A DNA stretch of 64,000 nt from Gemmatimonadota bacterium (GTDB taxonomy: Bacteria; Latescibacterota; UBA2968; GCA-2709665), in contig JAPPJY010000096.1 in the NCBI GenBank assembly GCA_028874335.1, forward strand, positions 80,478 to 144,477, written 5' to 3'. The translations under genes and the position numbers were made by a program. Below, one piece after another: positions 50,918 to 59,528 of this stretch. Every line of letters starts with the position of its first letter. The first letter of the stretch is position 1. The notes beneath the pieces were generated by a model that did not search any database, was not told the origin of the DNA, and saw nothing but the letters and a program-made list of their open reading frames with translations.

Positions 50918-52250
50918 ACACTTCCGGACGCTCTGCATCGTGCGGGTGGCCTTCCTCTGCGCCACCATCTGCGCCCTTGCGTACGTCCTCTTCGAGACGT
51001 CCTACTATACGACTGTCCTCATCCTGGCCGGCATGACGCTTTACCAGGCCTATGCCCTCATCCACTACGTGGAACGCACCAGCCGGGATCTGACGCGGTT
51101 CCTCCAGGCCGTCCGGTACGAAGACTTCTCCCAGTCCTTCAGCGGCCGCGGACTCGGTGCCGCTTTCGACGACCTGAAAGAGGCGTTCAACGAGGTGCTG
51201 AACGCCTTCCGGAGGACACGCGCGGAAAAAGAGGAAAACTTCCAATACCTGCAGACCGTGGTCCAGCACGTGGGCGTTGGCCTGGTCTGTTACGGATCCA
51301 ACGGCCGCATCGAGCTGATGAACACCGCCGCCCAGCGCCTGCTTCGCCGGCCCCACATCCACAACGTGAGGGAACTCGAGCCGGTGAGCGAGACCCTTGC
51401 CGACACGCTACTCGCGCTGGGGCCGGGTGACAGGACCCTGGTCAAGGTCCAGGACGAGGACGAACTCCTTCAGATTATCATCCACGCCACCGAGATCCGG
51501 ATGCGCGGAGAATCGTTCATTCTGGCTTCGGTTCAGGACATCCAGAGCGAACTCGAAGAACAGGAAATGGAAGCGTGGCAGAAACTCATCCGGGTGCTCA
51601 TCCATGAAATCATGAATTCGATCACGCCCATTTCGTCCCTGGCATCCACGGTACGCGGCCACTTTCCGGAATCCGGTCGCTCGTCCCCGCTCGATCAGCA
51701 GACCGCGGCAGACGTGAGCGCCGCGCTCGAGACCATACAGTCGCGGAGCGAAGGCCTGCAGCAGTTTGTGGACACGTACCGCCAGCTCACGCGGATCCCG
51801 CGGCCCGACTTTCAAATCTGTCCAGTCGTCGGACTTTTCGACCGCGTTGCGTCCCTCATGAATCCGGAATGCGAATCCGCGGGCATCGCCCTGCGCACCC
51901 GGGTCGAACCCGAGACCCTGGAAGTCACGGCCGACCCCAACCTCGTGGAGCAGGCGCTCATCAATCTCGTGCGGAACGCGGCGGAAGCCCTGGCCGGGCG
52001 GGACCAGCCCCGCGTCGACCTCACTGCGAGCCTGGACCGAAGGGGTCGCGTTCTCATCCGCGTACAGGACAACGGCCCTGGCATCCTCGACGAGGTGCAG
52101 GACCGCATCTTCATCCCCTTCTTCACGACCAGACAAGAAGGTTCCGGCATCGGGTTGTCGCTATGCCGGCAGATCATGCGCCAGCATCGCGGCGCCATCA
52201 GCGTTCAATCCACGCCCGATGAAGAAACCGTATTCACCCTCCGGTTCTAA
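50907..52250 (+). CDS. NtrY-like sensor histidine kinase (447 aa)
   Basis: Membrane sensor kinase. The ATG at 50907 (MVYRHFRTLC) overlaps the regulator by 11 bp; the open frame before it is the regulator read out of frame. Two adjacent TM helices (~8-28 and ~31-48) with almost no periplasmic loop, so the input is probably membrane or cytoplasmic. PAS-like domain (~105-215: VVQHVGVGLVCYGSNGRIELMN). H-box VLIHEIMNSITPISSLAS with the phospho-acceptor His; N-box LVRNAAEAL; G1 VQDNGPGIL; F-box IFIPFFTTR; G2 GSGIGLSLCRQIM. It ends in a complete ATPase domain. Confidence 0.95.
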   Translation: MVYRHFRTLCIVRVAFLCATICALAYVLFETSYYTTVLILAGMTLYQAYALIHYVERTSRDLTRFLQAVRYEDFSQSFSGRGLGAAFDDLKEAFNEVLNAFRRTRAEKEENFQYLQTVVQHVGVGLVCYGSNGRIELMNTAAQRLLRRPHIHNVRELEPVSETLADTLLALGPGDRTLVKVQDEDELLQIIIHATEIRMRGESFILASVQDIQSELEEQEMEAWQKLIRVLIHEIMNSITPISSLASTVRGHFPESGRSSPLDQQTAADVSAALETIQSRSEGLQQFVDTYRQLTRIPRPDFQICPVVGLFDRVASLMNPECESAGIALRTRVEPETLEVTADPNLVEQALINLVRNAAEALAGRDQPRVDLTASLDRRGRVLIRVQDNGPGILDEVQDRIFIPFFTTRQEGSGIGLSLCRQIMRQHRGAISVQSTPDEETVFTLRF

Positions 52251-52254
52251 CCAG

Positions 52255-52283
52255 GATTCGTTGTTTTTCGGGGACGTTAATTC
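52255..52283 (+). repeat. Dispersed 29-bp repeat, copy 1
   Basis: GATTCGTTGTTTTTCGGGGA followed by CGTTAATTC, 5 bp after the kinase stop. Relatives lie at 59055-59083 (plus, after the heparinase) and 54515-54539 (minus, at the SUI1 start). The GGGGAGG of the better copies looks like a Shine-Dalgarno. Confidence 0.6.
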
Positions 52284-52371
52284 GAATATATGCAAGTTGA
52301 TAAAGGCGATTAAACTGCGGATTACCAGGATACACCAGGTTGCTGGATGTCAACTTAAAAAATGTCCTTCC

Positions 52372-52415
52372 TTAGAAGCTGTCTTAAAATTCCCAGCGGT
52401 CTTCGCGCTGCCGCG
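52372..52415 (+). repeat. Solo end of the inverted-repeat element found at 56518-56710
   Basis: TTAGAAGCTGTCTTAAAATTCCC followed by GCGGTCTTCGCGC matches both termini of the 193-bp element (the copy is intermediate between its left and right end sequences). No partner end is seen before the FAD oxidoreductase gene. Confidence 0.6.
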
Positions 52416-52490
52416 TTGCGGTTTTTGCGGAATTGAGGCTATTCTCCGAAATGCCTGATGGGCGGATGGTGTGAGTACTCAACCCACGGG

Positions 52491-54029
52491 CTATCCCCAC
52501 TCCTCCAGGATGGCCTTCGCGGCGTTGTGGCCGGGAGCGCCGGTCACCTCGCCGCCCGGATGGGTACCCGCGCCGCAGAGATACAGGTTCGGAACCGGCG
52601 TCGTGTAGCGCGACCATCCGCCGAGCGGGCGCTGCGCGAGGAACTGGTCCGGTACGATGTCCAGGTGCCGGATATTGCCGTCGGTGAGGCCCACCCTCTC
52701 CTCCAGGTCATACGGCGTGAAAAGCGACCAGTCCACCAGAATGTCCCGCAGGTTCGGCGCGTAGATCGACAGTGTATCGATCATGCGTTCACCCACCTCT
52801 TCGCGTCTCTCATCCCAGGTGCCGTCGCGCGGGCGCACGGGCGCATAGAGCGCCCAGACGGACATCACGTGGTGGCCGGGCGGCGCCATCGTGTCGTCGT
52901 AGACAGAGGGGATCTGCACTTCCAGTACGGGTTCGCTGGCGGGGTCCCCACGCCTGGCCTCGTCCCAGGCGCGGACGAAGTAGTCGATGGACGGACAGAT
53001 CTTGATCTCAGCCACCCAGCGCGGATCGAAACCGGATTCGCCCCTCGCGAAGTCCGGAAGGCCGGAAAGCGCCGCGTGGAACTTCAGGTAGGCCGTCCTG
53101 GTCTTCAGACGATTCGCCCTGGCAAGGAATCGCGTATCCAGCGCCCCGGGCGGCAACAGCTTCAGAAACGTACGCTTGGGATCGGCGTTTGAAACCACGA
53201 TCCGGCTGCGGATCTCAGTACCGTCGGCAAGCGTCACGCCGCACGCCCGTCCCTCTTCAAGCAGGATCTGTTGAACCTCCGCTCCCGTCTGCAAAACCGC
53301 ATCGCGAGACCGCGCCGCCCTCGCGAGCGCGTTGGCGATTTCGCCCATCCCGCCCTTGACAATACCCACGTTCTCCGGCCGGCCGAACATATTGCATTTG
53401 ATATATGCATAACACCACGCGCTGCCCGGCGCGGCCGGATCGCCCACGTCCTGCGCCTGGATGAACGCGCCCTGGGCTTCATCGGACTCGAAGAACTCCG
53501 TCACGAGGTCGGTCATGCTGGTCGTGAGCAGTCGGTCCAGAAACCCGTCGTCGGGCGTGCCGTTCAGCCGCGAGGCAATTTCCCCGATCGTAGGCGGCGG
53601 CGTCAGGAAATACGGGTAGATGATGTTCGCCGCTCGTTCCCAGAAAGCGAGCCAATCGGGATAGGCCTCCGCGTCCCTTCGCGAGAATCGCGCAAGTTCC
53701 TCCTGGCTGCGTTCCATGTCGTCCCAGAGGCGGAGCGCCGAACCGTCGGGGAAGGGCTGGTGCCTGGAGGGGTCCAGATGAAAGACGTCGAATCCGTGCT
53801 CCCGCAGGCCAAGCTCGTCGATCACCTTGTCCTGCAGCAGGTGGCAGATGTAGGAACAGGACGAAAACCGGTAGCCGGGAAAGAGTTCCTCGGTTGCACA
53901 GGCGCCGCCCAGGAGGTCGCGGCGTTCCAGCAACAGTACGTCCATACCGGCTTCCGCCAGGTAGGACGCCGCAACCAGCCCGTTGTGTCCGCCTCCCAGA
54001 ATCACTGCATCGCAATCTACGGTGGCCAT
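52491..54029 (-). CDS. Phytoene-desaturase-like FAD/NAD(P)-dependent oxidoreductase (~512 aa)
   Basis: Amine-oxidase/CrtI-type flavoprotein. FAD-binding Rossmann motif VILGGGHNGLVAASYLAEAG (~8-27) with acidic strand end LLLERRD and GGAC; middle substrate domain; second nucleotide-contact motif GGMGEIANALARAA; C-terminal FAD signature NLYLCGAGTHPGGEVTGAPGHNAAKAIL. The pattern is that of the CrtI/PYROXD2 branch. No other carotenoid gene is nearby, so carotenoid synthesis should not be assumed. ATG 54029 (GGAG 9 nt upstream) is preferred over TTG 54035. Confidence 0.88.
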   Translation of the reverse strand: MATVDCDAVILGGGHNGLVAASYLAEAGMDVLLLERRDLLGGACATEELFPGYRFSSCSYICHLLQDKVIDELGLREHGFDVFHLDPSRHQPFPDGSALRLWDDMERSQEELARFSRRDAEAYPDWLAFWERAANIIYPYFLTPPPTIGEIASRLNGTPDDGFLDRLLTTSMTDLVTEFFESDEAQGAFIQAQDVGDPAAPGSAWCYAYIKCNMFGRPENVGIVKGGMGEIANALARAARSRDAVLQTGAEVQQILLEEGRACGVTLADGTEIRSRIVVSNADPKRTFLKLLPPGALDTRFLARANRLKTRTAYLKFHAALSGLPDFARGESGFDPRWVAEIKICPSIDYFVRAWDEARRGDPASEPVLEVQIPSVYDDTMAPPGHHVMSVWALYAPVRPRDGTWDERREEVGERMIDTLSIYAPNLRDILVDWSLFTPYDLEERVGLTDGNIRHLDIVPDQFLAQRPLGGWSRYTTPVPNLYLCGAGTHPGGEVTGAPGHNAAKAILEEWG

Positions 54030-54189
54030 GGTCAAGTTCTCCGCTATGAATGTTTCCCTGTTGGCCAGCCTGTTGACTTGTCGTGCCGGCGAGAAAGCGT
54101 GTTTGATGGTGGGTCAGACATTCCTGTCCGGTTTTCGGTTCAGGCTGACAGCTGACGGCTGATCGCTGATGGCTTCCTTTCTTGTTCTA

Positions 54190-54507
54190 TCATCGAACCC
54201 CCCAGCCGTTTTCCACCAGCCAGTCACGGGCCCTTTGACGGCAATCTCCCTGCAACTCGATCGTCTCCCCCCGAATCGTCCCTCCCGTTCCGCAGGCTTC
54301 TCTCAAGGCGCGCGCCAGGTCCTTCATGTCACCCTTTACCAGCACGAGACCTTCCGCCAGCGTTACGACCTTGCCCCGCTTCCGTTTTTCCAGCCGAATC
54401 CGGATCCGCTGCTCCTCCGGCGCGCGTGAGACCAGCGGTTCCATGTCAGAATCAGGCACGTCGTCGGACACAAACGCCCATCCCTCTCCGGATACTCGCT
54501 TAATCAC
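54190..54507 (-). CDS. SUI1/eIF1-family (YciH-like) protein (~105 aa)
   Basis: C-terminal SUI1 domain: RIRIRLEKRKRGKVVTLAEGLVL, DMKDLARALREACGTGGTIRGETIELQGD, RQRARDWLVENGWGV. Bacterial YciH-type homologues are thought to monitor translation initiation. The frame is open to GTG 54576, which directly follows the stop of the Gfo/Idh/MocA gene but lacks a Shine-Dalgarno. GTG 54507 has GGGAG 7 nt upstream, supplied by a copy of the dispersed repeat (54515-54539), and is my choice. Residues before the domain (KRVSGEGWAFVSDDVPDSD) are unassigned. Confidence 0.85.
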   Translation of the reverse strand: MIKRVSGEGWAFVSDDVPDSDMEPLVSRAPEEQRIRIRLEKRKRGKVVTLAEGLVLVKGDMKDLARALREACGTGGTIRGETIELQGDCRQRARDWLVENGWGVR

Positions 54508-54514
54508 TTCGTGT

Positions 54515-54539
54515 CTCCCGAAAAATGACGAATCAAGGT
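54515..54539 (-). repeat. Dispersed repeat, copy 2, carrying a Shine-Dalgarno
   Basis: Minus-strand ACCTTGATTCGTCATTTTTC followed by GGGAG is identical over ~24 bp to 59052-59076 except for one G deletion, then diverges. It spans the predicted ribosome binding site of the SUI1 gene. Confidence 0.6.
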
Positions 54540-54576
54540 CATTCCCTTGCAAATCCCGCCTATCGAACCATTCCAC

Positions 54577-55773
54577 TCATGACGGTGCGGTTCCGTCCCC
54601 AAAATCCGGCACTTCCATTTGCGCGCCGCCGCTCATCGCGGACTCGTGCGCCACCAGCCCCGGAACCAGGTACCGCGCCGCCTGCCACACGTTATTGGGC
54701 GGCGTTCGGCCCGTCACGCACGCCGTCACGAAATCGTGTACGAGGAACTGGTGCGCGCCCTTGTGCCCGTTCCCCAGCCCGATGAACTCCCTCGGCAGCA
54801 GGTGTACCGGATGCACCGGAGACGCCCCCTGATGCGTTCCGTCGTCCCCCGTAACCGCACCCATCGGGTCGTCGGCCGGAGCGGCCGGTACGCCTCCACA
54901 GGACAATTCCGCGGTCAGGTCCTCACACGTTTTCCGGTCCTTGGTGATCCACACCTGTCCTCCCACCTGCTCCTCGTATCCGGCATCCGTTCCATACAGG
55001 CTCATCCCGACGGTGCCGGGATGTCCGATTCGGCGGAACTCGTTGAACCGCGCCATGCTTCCGTCCGACATCCTGCACAACATGGTCTCGTTGCTGAACG
55101 GGTTCTTCCAGACTTTGTCTTCGCACGTATACAGATTATCCTCATGACGGTCCGTGAATCCCATCCCGCTCACGTGCGTGGCGTGCGCCCCTGTGACGGA
55201 CACGATCATGCTGGTCGAATGCGTGGGATAATGCAGCGGCGGGGACCCGAAAAGCTGTTTCCACTTCTCGCCATGCCGCCATTGCGCGACCGCGTACAGT
55301 CCGTGCGAGTAATCGTGGTAATACTCCGCCTCTCCGTACACGATATGTCCGAAGTCTCCCTTCTGAAAACGGTCCCGGCAATAGATCGTGCACGGATAAT
55401 AATAACTCGTCTCCCCGATCATGTAAATCAACCCGGTCTCTTCCACCGCCTTCACGAGCCCGGAGATTTCATCCAGCGTCACGGCCGACGGCACCGCCGA
55501 ATACACGTGCTTGCCGCTGCGCAATGCCTGGACCGCCTGCGGGCCGTGCAGATGGTGCTGCGTAATGATCGCAATGGCGTCCACGTCGGAGGTGCACAGT
55601 GCATCGAGCGACGGATACGTGTCCGGAACGCCGAAACGCGCTGATTTCTCCGCCAGCTTCTCCGCGTCCAGGTCGCACAACACCAGGTGGTCGACGTCCG
55701 GATGCGCCTTGAACAGCGGGATGAACGAATTCGCAAATGCGCCGGTGCCGCAGATTCCGAGACGAATACCCAT
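54577..55773 (-). CDS. Gfo/Idh/MocA family oxidoreductase (398 aa)
   Basis: Predicted NAD(P)-dependent oxidoreductase, probably on sugars or inositol-like compounds. N-terminal Rossmann motif IRLGICGTGAFANSFIPLF, acidic strand end LCDLDAEK, then SAVPSAVTLDEI at the position of the usual EKP lysine motif, so the conserved Lys appears missing. TSYYYPCTIYCRDRF and HYPTHSTSMIVSVTG form the substrate side (the Thr-His-Ser in the H-x-x-x-D/H position). A Cys-bearing loop (YTCEDKVWKNPF) is unusual. GGAGC lies 5 nt before the ATG. Followed directly by the SUI1 gene. Confidence 0.85.
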   Translation of the reverse strand: MGIRLGICGTGAFANSFIPLFKAHPDVDHLVLCDLDAEKLAEKSARFGVPDTYPSLDALCTSDVDAIAIITQHHLHGPQAVQALRSGKHVYSAVPSAVTLDEISGLVKAVEETGLIYMIGETSYYYPCTIYCRDRFQKGDFGHIVYGEAEYYHDYSHGLYAVAQWRHGEKWKQLFGSPPLHYPTHSTSMIVSVTGAHATHVSGMGFTDRHEDNLYTCEDKVWKNPFSNETMLCRMSDGSMARFNEFRRIGHPGTVGMSLYGTDAGYEEQVGGQVWITKDRKTCEDLTAELSCGGVPAAPADDPMGAVTGDDGTHQGASPVHPVHLLPREFIGLGNGHKGAHQFLVHDFVTACVTGRTPPNNVWQAARYLVPGLVAHESAMSGGAQMEVPDFGDGTAPS

Positions 55774-56517
55774 CAGCGCTCCAAAAACAGCCGTCAGCCG
55801 TCAGCCGTCAGCCGTCAGCTAAAATCAAAAACGAAAACAGAATCAAAGTCCACATCTTCCCGGCCCCCTCGCACAGAGCCATCAGCCTTCAGTCGTCAGC
55901 TATAGACGAAAGGCAAGATCAAGATCCGCCACTCCCCACCGCCCAGACCTCTCTCCCCGGCCCTCTCTCCTACCAGGAGAGAGGGAGAAAAACTAAAGAA
56001 GCCGTGACACGATCTTCCAATATCCGGAGCGAGGGCATCCTGCCCTCGAACAGCAAACAACCCGTCGATATCCGCATCGAGGGCCTGCTGCTTCCACCCA
56101 TCCGAAACCATTACTGGAATAACGGCGCCAGGAGCTCGCGAATCAGCCGCCGAGGGCAGGATGCCCTCGCTCCCGGGGGACCTTACCCCGGCACCCTCTG
56201 AAGTGGGAAGACGTGAGAGGGGGAGACGACACCGTACGCCACCGGATTTCCGCTCTCCTCATCAATCCTCTCTCCTTCGTGTCATGCGAGCGTCCTATTG
56301 CAGAAGTGACAGATGTCAAAGTTACCGTTGCTTCTTCCTTTTTCCTTCTTCCTTCAGGAAGGGGGCTAGGGGGTAGGTCCGTAACGTACAATCGATAAGA
56401 AATACAGCGGCCGCATATTCCGCAAGCCCTAAAGCGGTCGGCGACAAGACAGGAAGGCGGCTCTCTACGGCATGCGCGATGATTCTTGAACCCCCATTCC
56501 CCATTTCGTAAATTGTC
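55774..56517. repeat. Repeat-rich intergenic region (GCTGA/CAGCCGT tandem, palindromes, pyrimidine tract)
   Basis: Four tandem CAGCCGT heptamers at ~55792-55820; a GCTGA cluster at ~55873-55901; CTCTCTCCTACCAGGAGAGAG palindrome at 55963-55983; paired palindromes GAGGGCATCCTGCCCTCG (56032-56049) and GAGGGCAGGATGCCCTCG (56153-56170) bracketing ~100 bp; CTTCTTCCTTTTTCCTTCTT near 56330. No credible gene in over 700 bp. Confidence 0.75.
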
Positions 56518-56710
56518 TTAGAAGTTGTCTTAAAATTCCCGGCGAGTCCCGAGCGCGCGCGAAAATGTGTCGGTCAAGGCGGGCAAATTCGCCCATATCC
56601 AATGTATCGTGGCTGCGCGCCCCTCGCCACTCTTGGGTGGATTTGACCAACGCAGACCGACGCTTTTGCAGCCGCGCGAAGACCGTTGGGAGTTTTAAAA
56701 CAGCTTCTTA
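56518..56710. mobile_element. 193-bp MITE-like element with long imperfect inverted repeats
   Basis: Left end TTAGAAGTTGTCTTAAAATT-CCC, right end (reverse complement) TAAGAAGCTGTTTTAAAACT-CCC: 21 of 27 positions match. Inverted similarity continues inward (left CGCGCGCGAAAATGTGTCGG; right, reversed, CGCGCGGCTGCAAAAGCGTC-GG), so the whole element is a long imperfect palindrome without coding capacity. No obvious target-site duplication. The right end is 5 bp from the heparinase Shine-Dalgarno, so the element forms that gene's leader. Confidence 0.7.
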
Positions 56711-56726
56711 ATCGAAAGGAGGCGCC

Positions 56727-59057
56727 ATGGACCTGACCATGTTCGAAGACGACGCTATTGTCGAAGAATGGACCCTATCAACCGCCGAGCAGGGCGAGCG
56801 CGCCGGTCTCCCACTGGATGTCGGCGACTGGGGTCTGGCCAACGAAATCCGCGCCGAAATATTCCTGCCTGAAGGGGTGGACGACGAGATCCGCTGCACG
56901 CTCACCTCGGGGCATCGCACCGAAGGCATGAGCCAGGACGACGGCTATTGGTTCAACGCCATCGTCTCCCCCCGCGGCGGCAACATCTGGCGGGGCTGGC
57001 GCGAGTTCCGCTTCCCGGCGGAGTGTTTTTATACCGCCGGAATCCCGACGGCGGGGTGGGGCGACATGTCCTCGGGCGATATCCGCGTGCCGCCCGGAAG
57101 CCGCATCCGGAATATCCGCCTCGTCCAGCGCCGCATCGTCAAGGGGCCGCGAATGTCGGACGACGCCCTCGTCGCCGCCATTGATCTGAACCATCCGGGG
57201 CTCGAAGCCGCTTCACGGGCAGTCGACCGCGAGGCCCGGCTTGCGGCGATCGCGGCACACTTCCGTTCCAGCGGGTACGACCGGCGGCATACGACGCCCG
57301 ATCCCGGTCCAGATGCGAATATCGAAGAGGCGGACCGTATCCTCGCCGGTTACATCATGGACCACCACTGGCCCGACGGCGTGGACTGGGACGCCAACCC
57401 CTACGGATATATCGAGTGGTCCATCATCATCCACGCGTTCTACTATTTCAAGGCCCTCGAACGCGCCTGGGCAAAGACCCGGGACCCCAGATACCCCAAA
57501 GGAGTCGAGTCCATCCTCCGCGACTGGATGCGCAAAACCCCGGTTCCCTTCGGTGTCCGCGCGGGCGGCCTGGCGTGGGGTCATTCGCTGATCGTGAGCA
57601 TGCGGTCATTCAATACCCTCGTCGACGCGTTCACCGTACTCTGCGACTGTCCTGAAACCGAAGACAGGACCATCGTGGACCTGCTAAAATCCATCTACGA
57701 ACATACAGTCTACCTCCTGAAATTCGAGTCCTTCCCGCCCTCCAACAAAACCATATCGGAAGGCAGGTCTCTGTTGGCCACAGCCTGCTCCTTTCCCGAA
57801 TTCAAGGACGCGGAAGCCTGGTACGAGTCCGCCAGCCGGCGGCTTATCGACGACATGGACATCCAGGTCTTTCCGGACGGCGCCTCTTACGAACTCACGC
57901 CGGGCTATCAGATCTCAATCGCCTCCTGGTTCCTGGACGCATATAAAGTGGCGGGGAAGTTCGGCCGGTCCCTGGATCCTGAACTGGAAGCCGGCATCCG
58001 GCGCATGTACGACTGGTGCGTCTCCGTCAACCGGCCCGACTTCACCTATCCCTCCGTTTCCGACGCCGGCAGCCTGGACGGGAAATTCGGCGGCGGGCTC
58101 GCGGGACCCGGCGCCATTCTCGGCAGCGAATCCGCCACCTGGATCGGCAGTGAAGGAGAAGAAGGCAGCCCGCCGGAATATACCTCCATCGCCCACAGGG
58201 ACTCCGGTTATTTCGTCATGCGCAGCGGCTGGGACCGCGACGCCCGCTACCTTCTGTTTGAAGGCGGTCCGTACGGCCGATTCCACCAGCACGAAGACAT
58301 GCTCTCGTTCGATCTCTACACCCACGGTCTGCCCTTCATCGTGGACCCAGGAATTGCCTCGTACTATCCGAACGCCTGGACCTCGTTCTATAAGACGACC
58401 GAAGCGCACAACACGGTCCTGGTGGACGGCTGCGGGCAGAACCGCCGGGCCCGGACCGTCGCGGAATGGGTTGAATCCGCCCGTGACAGGACGGTCTGGC
58501 GATCCGACGACCGCTCCGACGTGGCCATCGCCACATACGATGCCGGGTATGCCGGATTGGATGCGGACGTCGCCCACCGCCGTGTCGTCATGTTCGTCAA
58601 ACCCGATTACTTCCTGATCTTCGACGAACTCACGGGCGAAGGCCGCCGGACCTATGAGGCGCTCTTCCACTTCATGCCGTATCGCGTGCTGATCGACCCG
58701 GACAGCCGCGCCGTCCGGACCGGGCGTATGCATCCCCCCAACCTGGAAGTCCTCCCCCTCGTCAGAATGACGCCACGCCTCGTCTGCGGCGTAAACGATC
58801 CGGTACAGGGCTGGCTCGCAATCGACGGGCAGGACGTTCCCGCGCCCGTCGTCATCTATAAGAAACGGGCGTCGCTGCCGTTCCGGACCGGCTACGCCCT
58901 CGTGCCCTTCACGGACGGCGTCAGCGCGGGCGTCACGTCGAGGATCACCCGCCGCGGCGACGTCTGGAACGTGCGAATTGTCCATCACGACGGTGAGGTG
59001 GATCGGATCAAGATGGACTGGTCCGACACGAATGGCCCGGTGCTGGTTAAACCTTGA
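56727..59057 (+). CDS. Heparinase II/III-family polysaccharide lyase (776 aa)
   Basis: Predicted lyase of acidic polysaccharides (heparin/heparan, alginate-like or similar uronic substrates). N-terminal ~150 residues form a beta-rich region I do not recognise. An (alpha/alpha) toroid follows (~165-480: YGYIEWSIIIHAFYYFKALERAWAKT; FPDGASYELTPGYQISIASWFLDA), then the C-terminal beta domain with the family hallmark GRFHQHEDMLSFDLYTHGLPFIVDPG and EAHNTVLVDG. AAAGGAGG 5 nt before the ATG. No signal peptide is visible, so it may act on imported oligosaccharides. Close to CocE and alpha/alpha-barrel genes on the same strand. Confidence 0.85.
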   Translation: MDLTMFEDDAIVEEWTLSTAEQGERAGLPLDVGDWGLANEIRAEIFLPEGVDDEIRCTLTSGHRTEGMSQDDGYWFNAIVSPRGGNIWRGWREFRFPAECFYTAGIPTAGWGDMSSGDIRVPPGSRIRNIRLVQRRIVKGPRMSDDALVAAIDLNHPGLEAASRAVDREARLAAIAAHFRSSGYDRRHTTPDPGPDANIEEADRILAGYIMDHHWPDGVDWDANPYGYIEWSIIIHAFYYFKALERAWAKTRDPRYPKGVESILRDWMRKTPVPFGVRAGGLAWGHSLIVSMRSFNTLVDAFTVLCDCPETEDRTIVDLLKSIYEHTVYLLKFESFPPSNKTISEGRSLLATACSFPEFKDAEAWYESASRRLIDDMDIQVFPDGASYELTPGYQISIASWFLDAYKVAGKFGRSLDPELEAGIRRMYDWCVSVNRPDFTYPSVSDAGSLDGKFGGGLAGPGAILGSESATWIGSEGEEGSPPEYTSIAHRDSGYFVMRSGWDRDARYLLFEGGPYGRFHQHEDMLSFDLYTHGLPFIVDPGIASYYPNAWTSFYKTTEAHNTVLVDGCGQNRRARTVAEWVESARDRTVWRSDDRSDVAIATYDAGYAGLDADVAHRRVVMFVKPDYFLIFDELTGEGRRTYEALFHFMPYRVLIDPDSRAVRTGRMHPPNLEVLPLVRMTPRLVCGVNDPVQGWLAIDGQDVPAPVVIYKKRASLPFRTGYALVPFTDGVSAGVTSRITRRGDVWNVRIVHHDGEVDRIKMDWSDTNGPVLVKP

Positions 59058-59083
59058 TTCGTCATTTTTCGGGGAGGTTAATT
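59055..59083 (+). repeat. Dispersed 29-bp repeat, copy 3
   Basis: GATTCGTCATTTTTCGGGGA followed by GGTTAATTC overlaps the heparinase stop codon region (TGA 59055-59057) and precedes hicB. Confidence 0.6.
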
Positions 59084-59135
59084 CTCGTGCCGCAGTATAA
59101 TACCCGATGCCGTGGTAAGGAGGAAGGTAACGGAA

Positions 59136-59321
59136 ATGGAAAAGTACATCTACTGGCAGGACGGCCCGATGTTTCTGGGATATCTTGAAGAATATCCCGA
59201 CTATTGGACGCAAGGCGAAACTATTGAAGAGTTGAAGGAGAACCTTATCGACATTTACAACGAACTCACGGGCGGCGCCATTCCCTGCGTGCGCCGAGTT
59301 GCCGAGCTACAGGTATCATGA
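59136..59321 (+). CDS. hicB: HicB-family antitoxin (61 aa)
   Basis: Short HicB: MEKYIYWQDGPMFLGYLEEYPDYWTQGETIEELKENLIDIYNELTGG in outline, the partial RNase-H-like fold of HicB antitoxins, without a C-terminal DNA-binding domain. ATG 59136 is chosen (GGAAGG 8 nt upstream) over GTG 59112. Its stop overlaps the hicA start (ATGA), so the pair is translationally coupled, antitoxin first. Confidence 0.85.
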   Translation: MEKYIYWQDGPMFLGYLEEYPDYWTQGETIEELKENLIDIYNELTGGAIPCVRRVAELQVS

Positions 59322-59494
59322 AGAGACGAGACTTGATAAATGAACTCAGCGAGATGGGTTGCTTATTTATACGTCATGGATCAAGGCACGACTGGTATCA
59401 GAATCCAAATACCAGGGTCTCTCAGCCTGTTCCACGGCATAGGGAAATCAAGGAATCCTTGGCAAAACACATCATAAAGATGCTTATGGGCTGA
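59318..59494 (+). CDS. hicA: HicA-family mRNA interferase toxin (58 aa)
   Basis: Frame from ATG 59318 to TGA 59494: begins MKRRDLINELSEMGCLFIRHG, with the HicA double-stranded-RNA-binding-like fold and the catalytic His in G-S-R-H-D-W-Y, then NPNTRVSQPVPRHREIKESL and an ending helix HIIKMLMG. Length is normal for a minimal HicA. It appears intact and forms a complete type II toxin-antitoxin pair with hicB. Confidence 0.88.
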   Translation: MKRRDLINELSEMGCLFIRHGSRHDWYQNPNTRVSQPVPRHREIKESLAKHIIKMLMG

Positions 59495-59528
59495 CCTCAA
59501 TCGGTTAACCCTGCTCGAAAGGAAACCA

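Noticed and set aside
52262..52350. Frame after the kinase reading ..GDVNSNICKLIKAIKLRITRIHQVAGCQLKK.., vaguely like a HicA toxin N-terminus
   Set aside because: Only a loose match to (R)DV-x-G-x-x-LIKA..RQxGSH; the catalytic GSH is absent and the frame starts inside the kinase gene in another phase. Too weak to annotate as a hicA remnant.
54508..54576. N-terminal extension of the SUI1 frame resembling HicA (HEVIKRVSGEGWAFV)
   Set aside because: Short, no GSH motif, and the better start with a Shine-Dalgarno excludes most of it.
55792..55820. Tandem CAGCCGT repeats considered as a CRISPR or iteron array
   Set aside because: Units are 7 bp, contiguous, without spacers, and belong to the GCTGA-type dispersed repeat; no cas or rep gene nearby.
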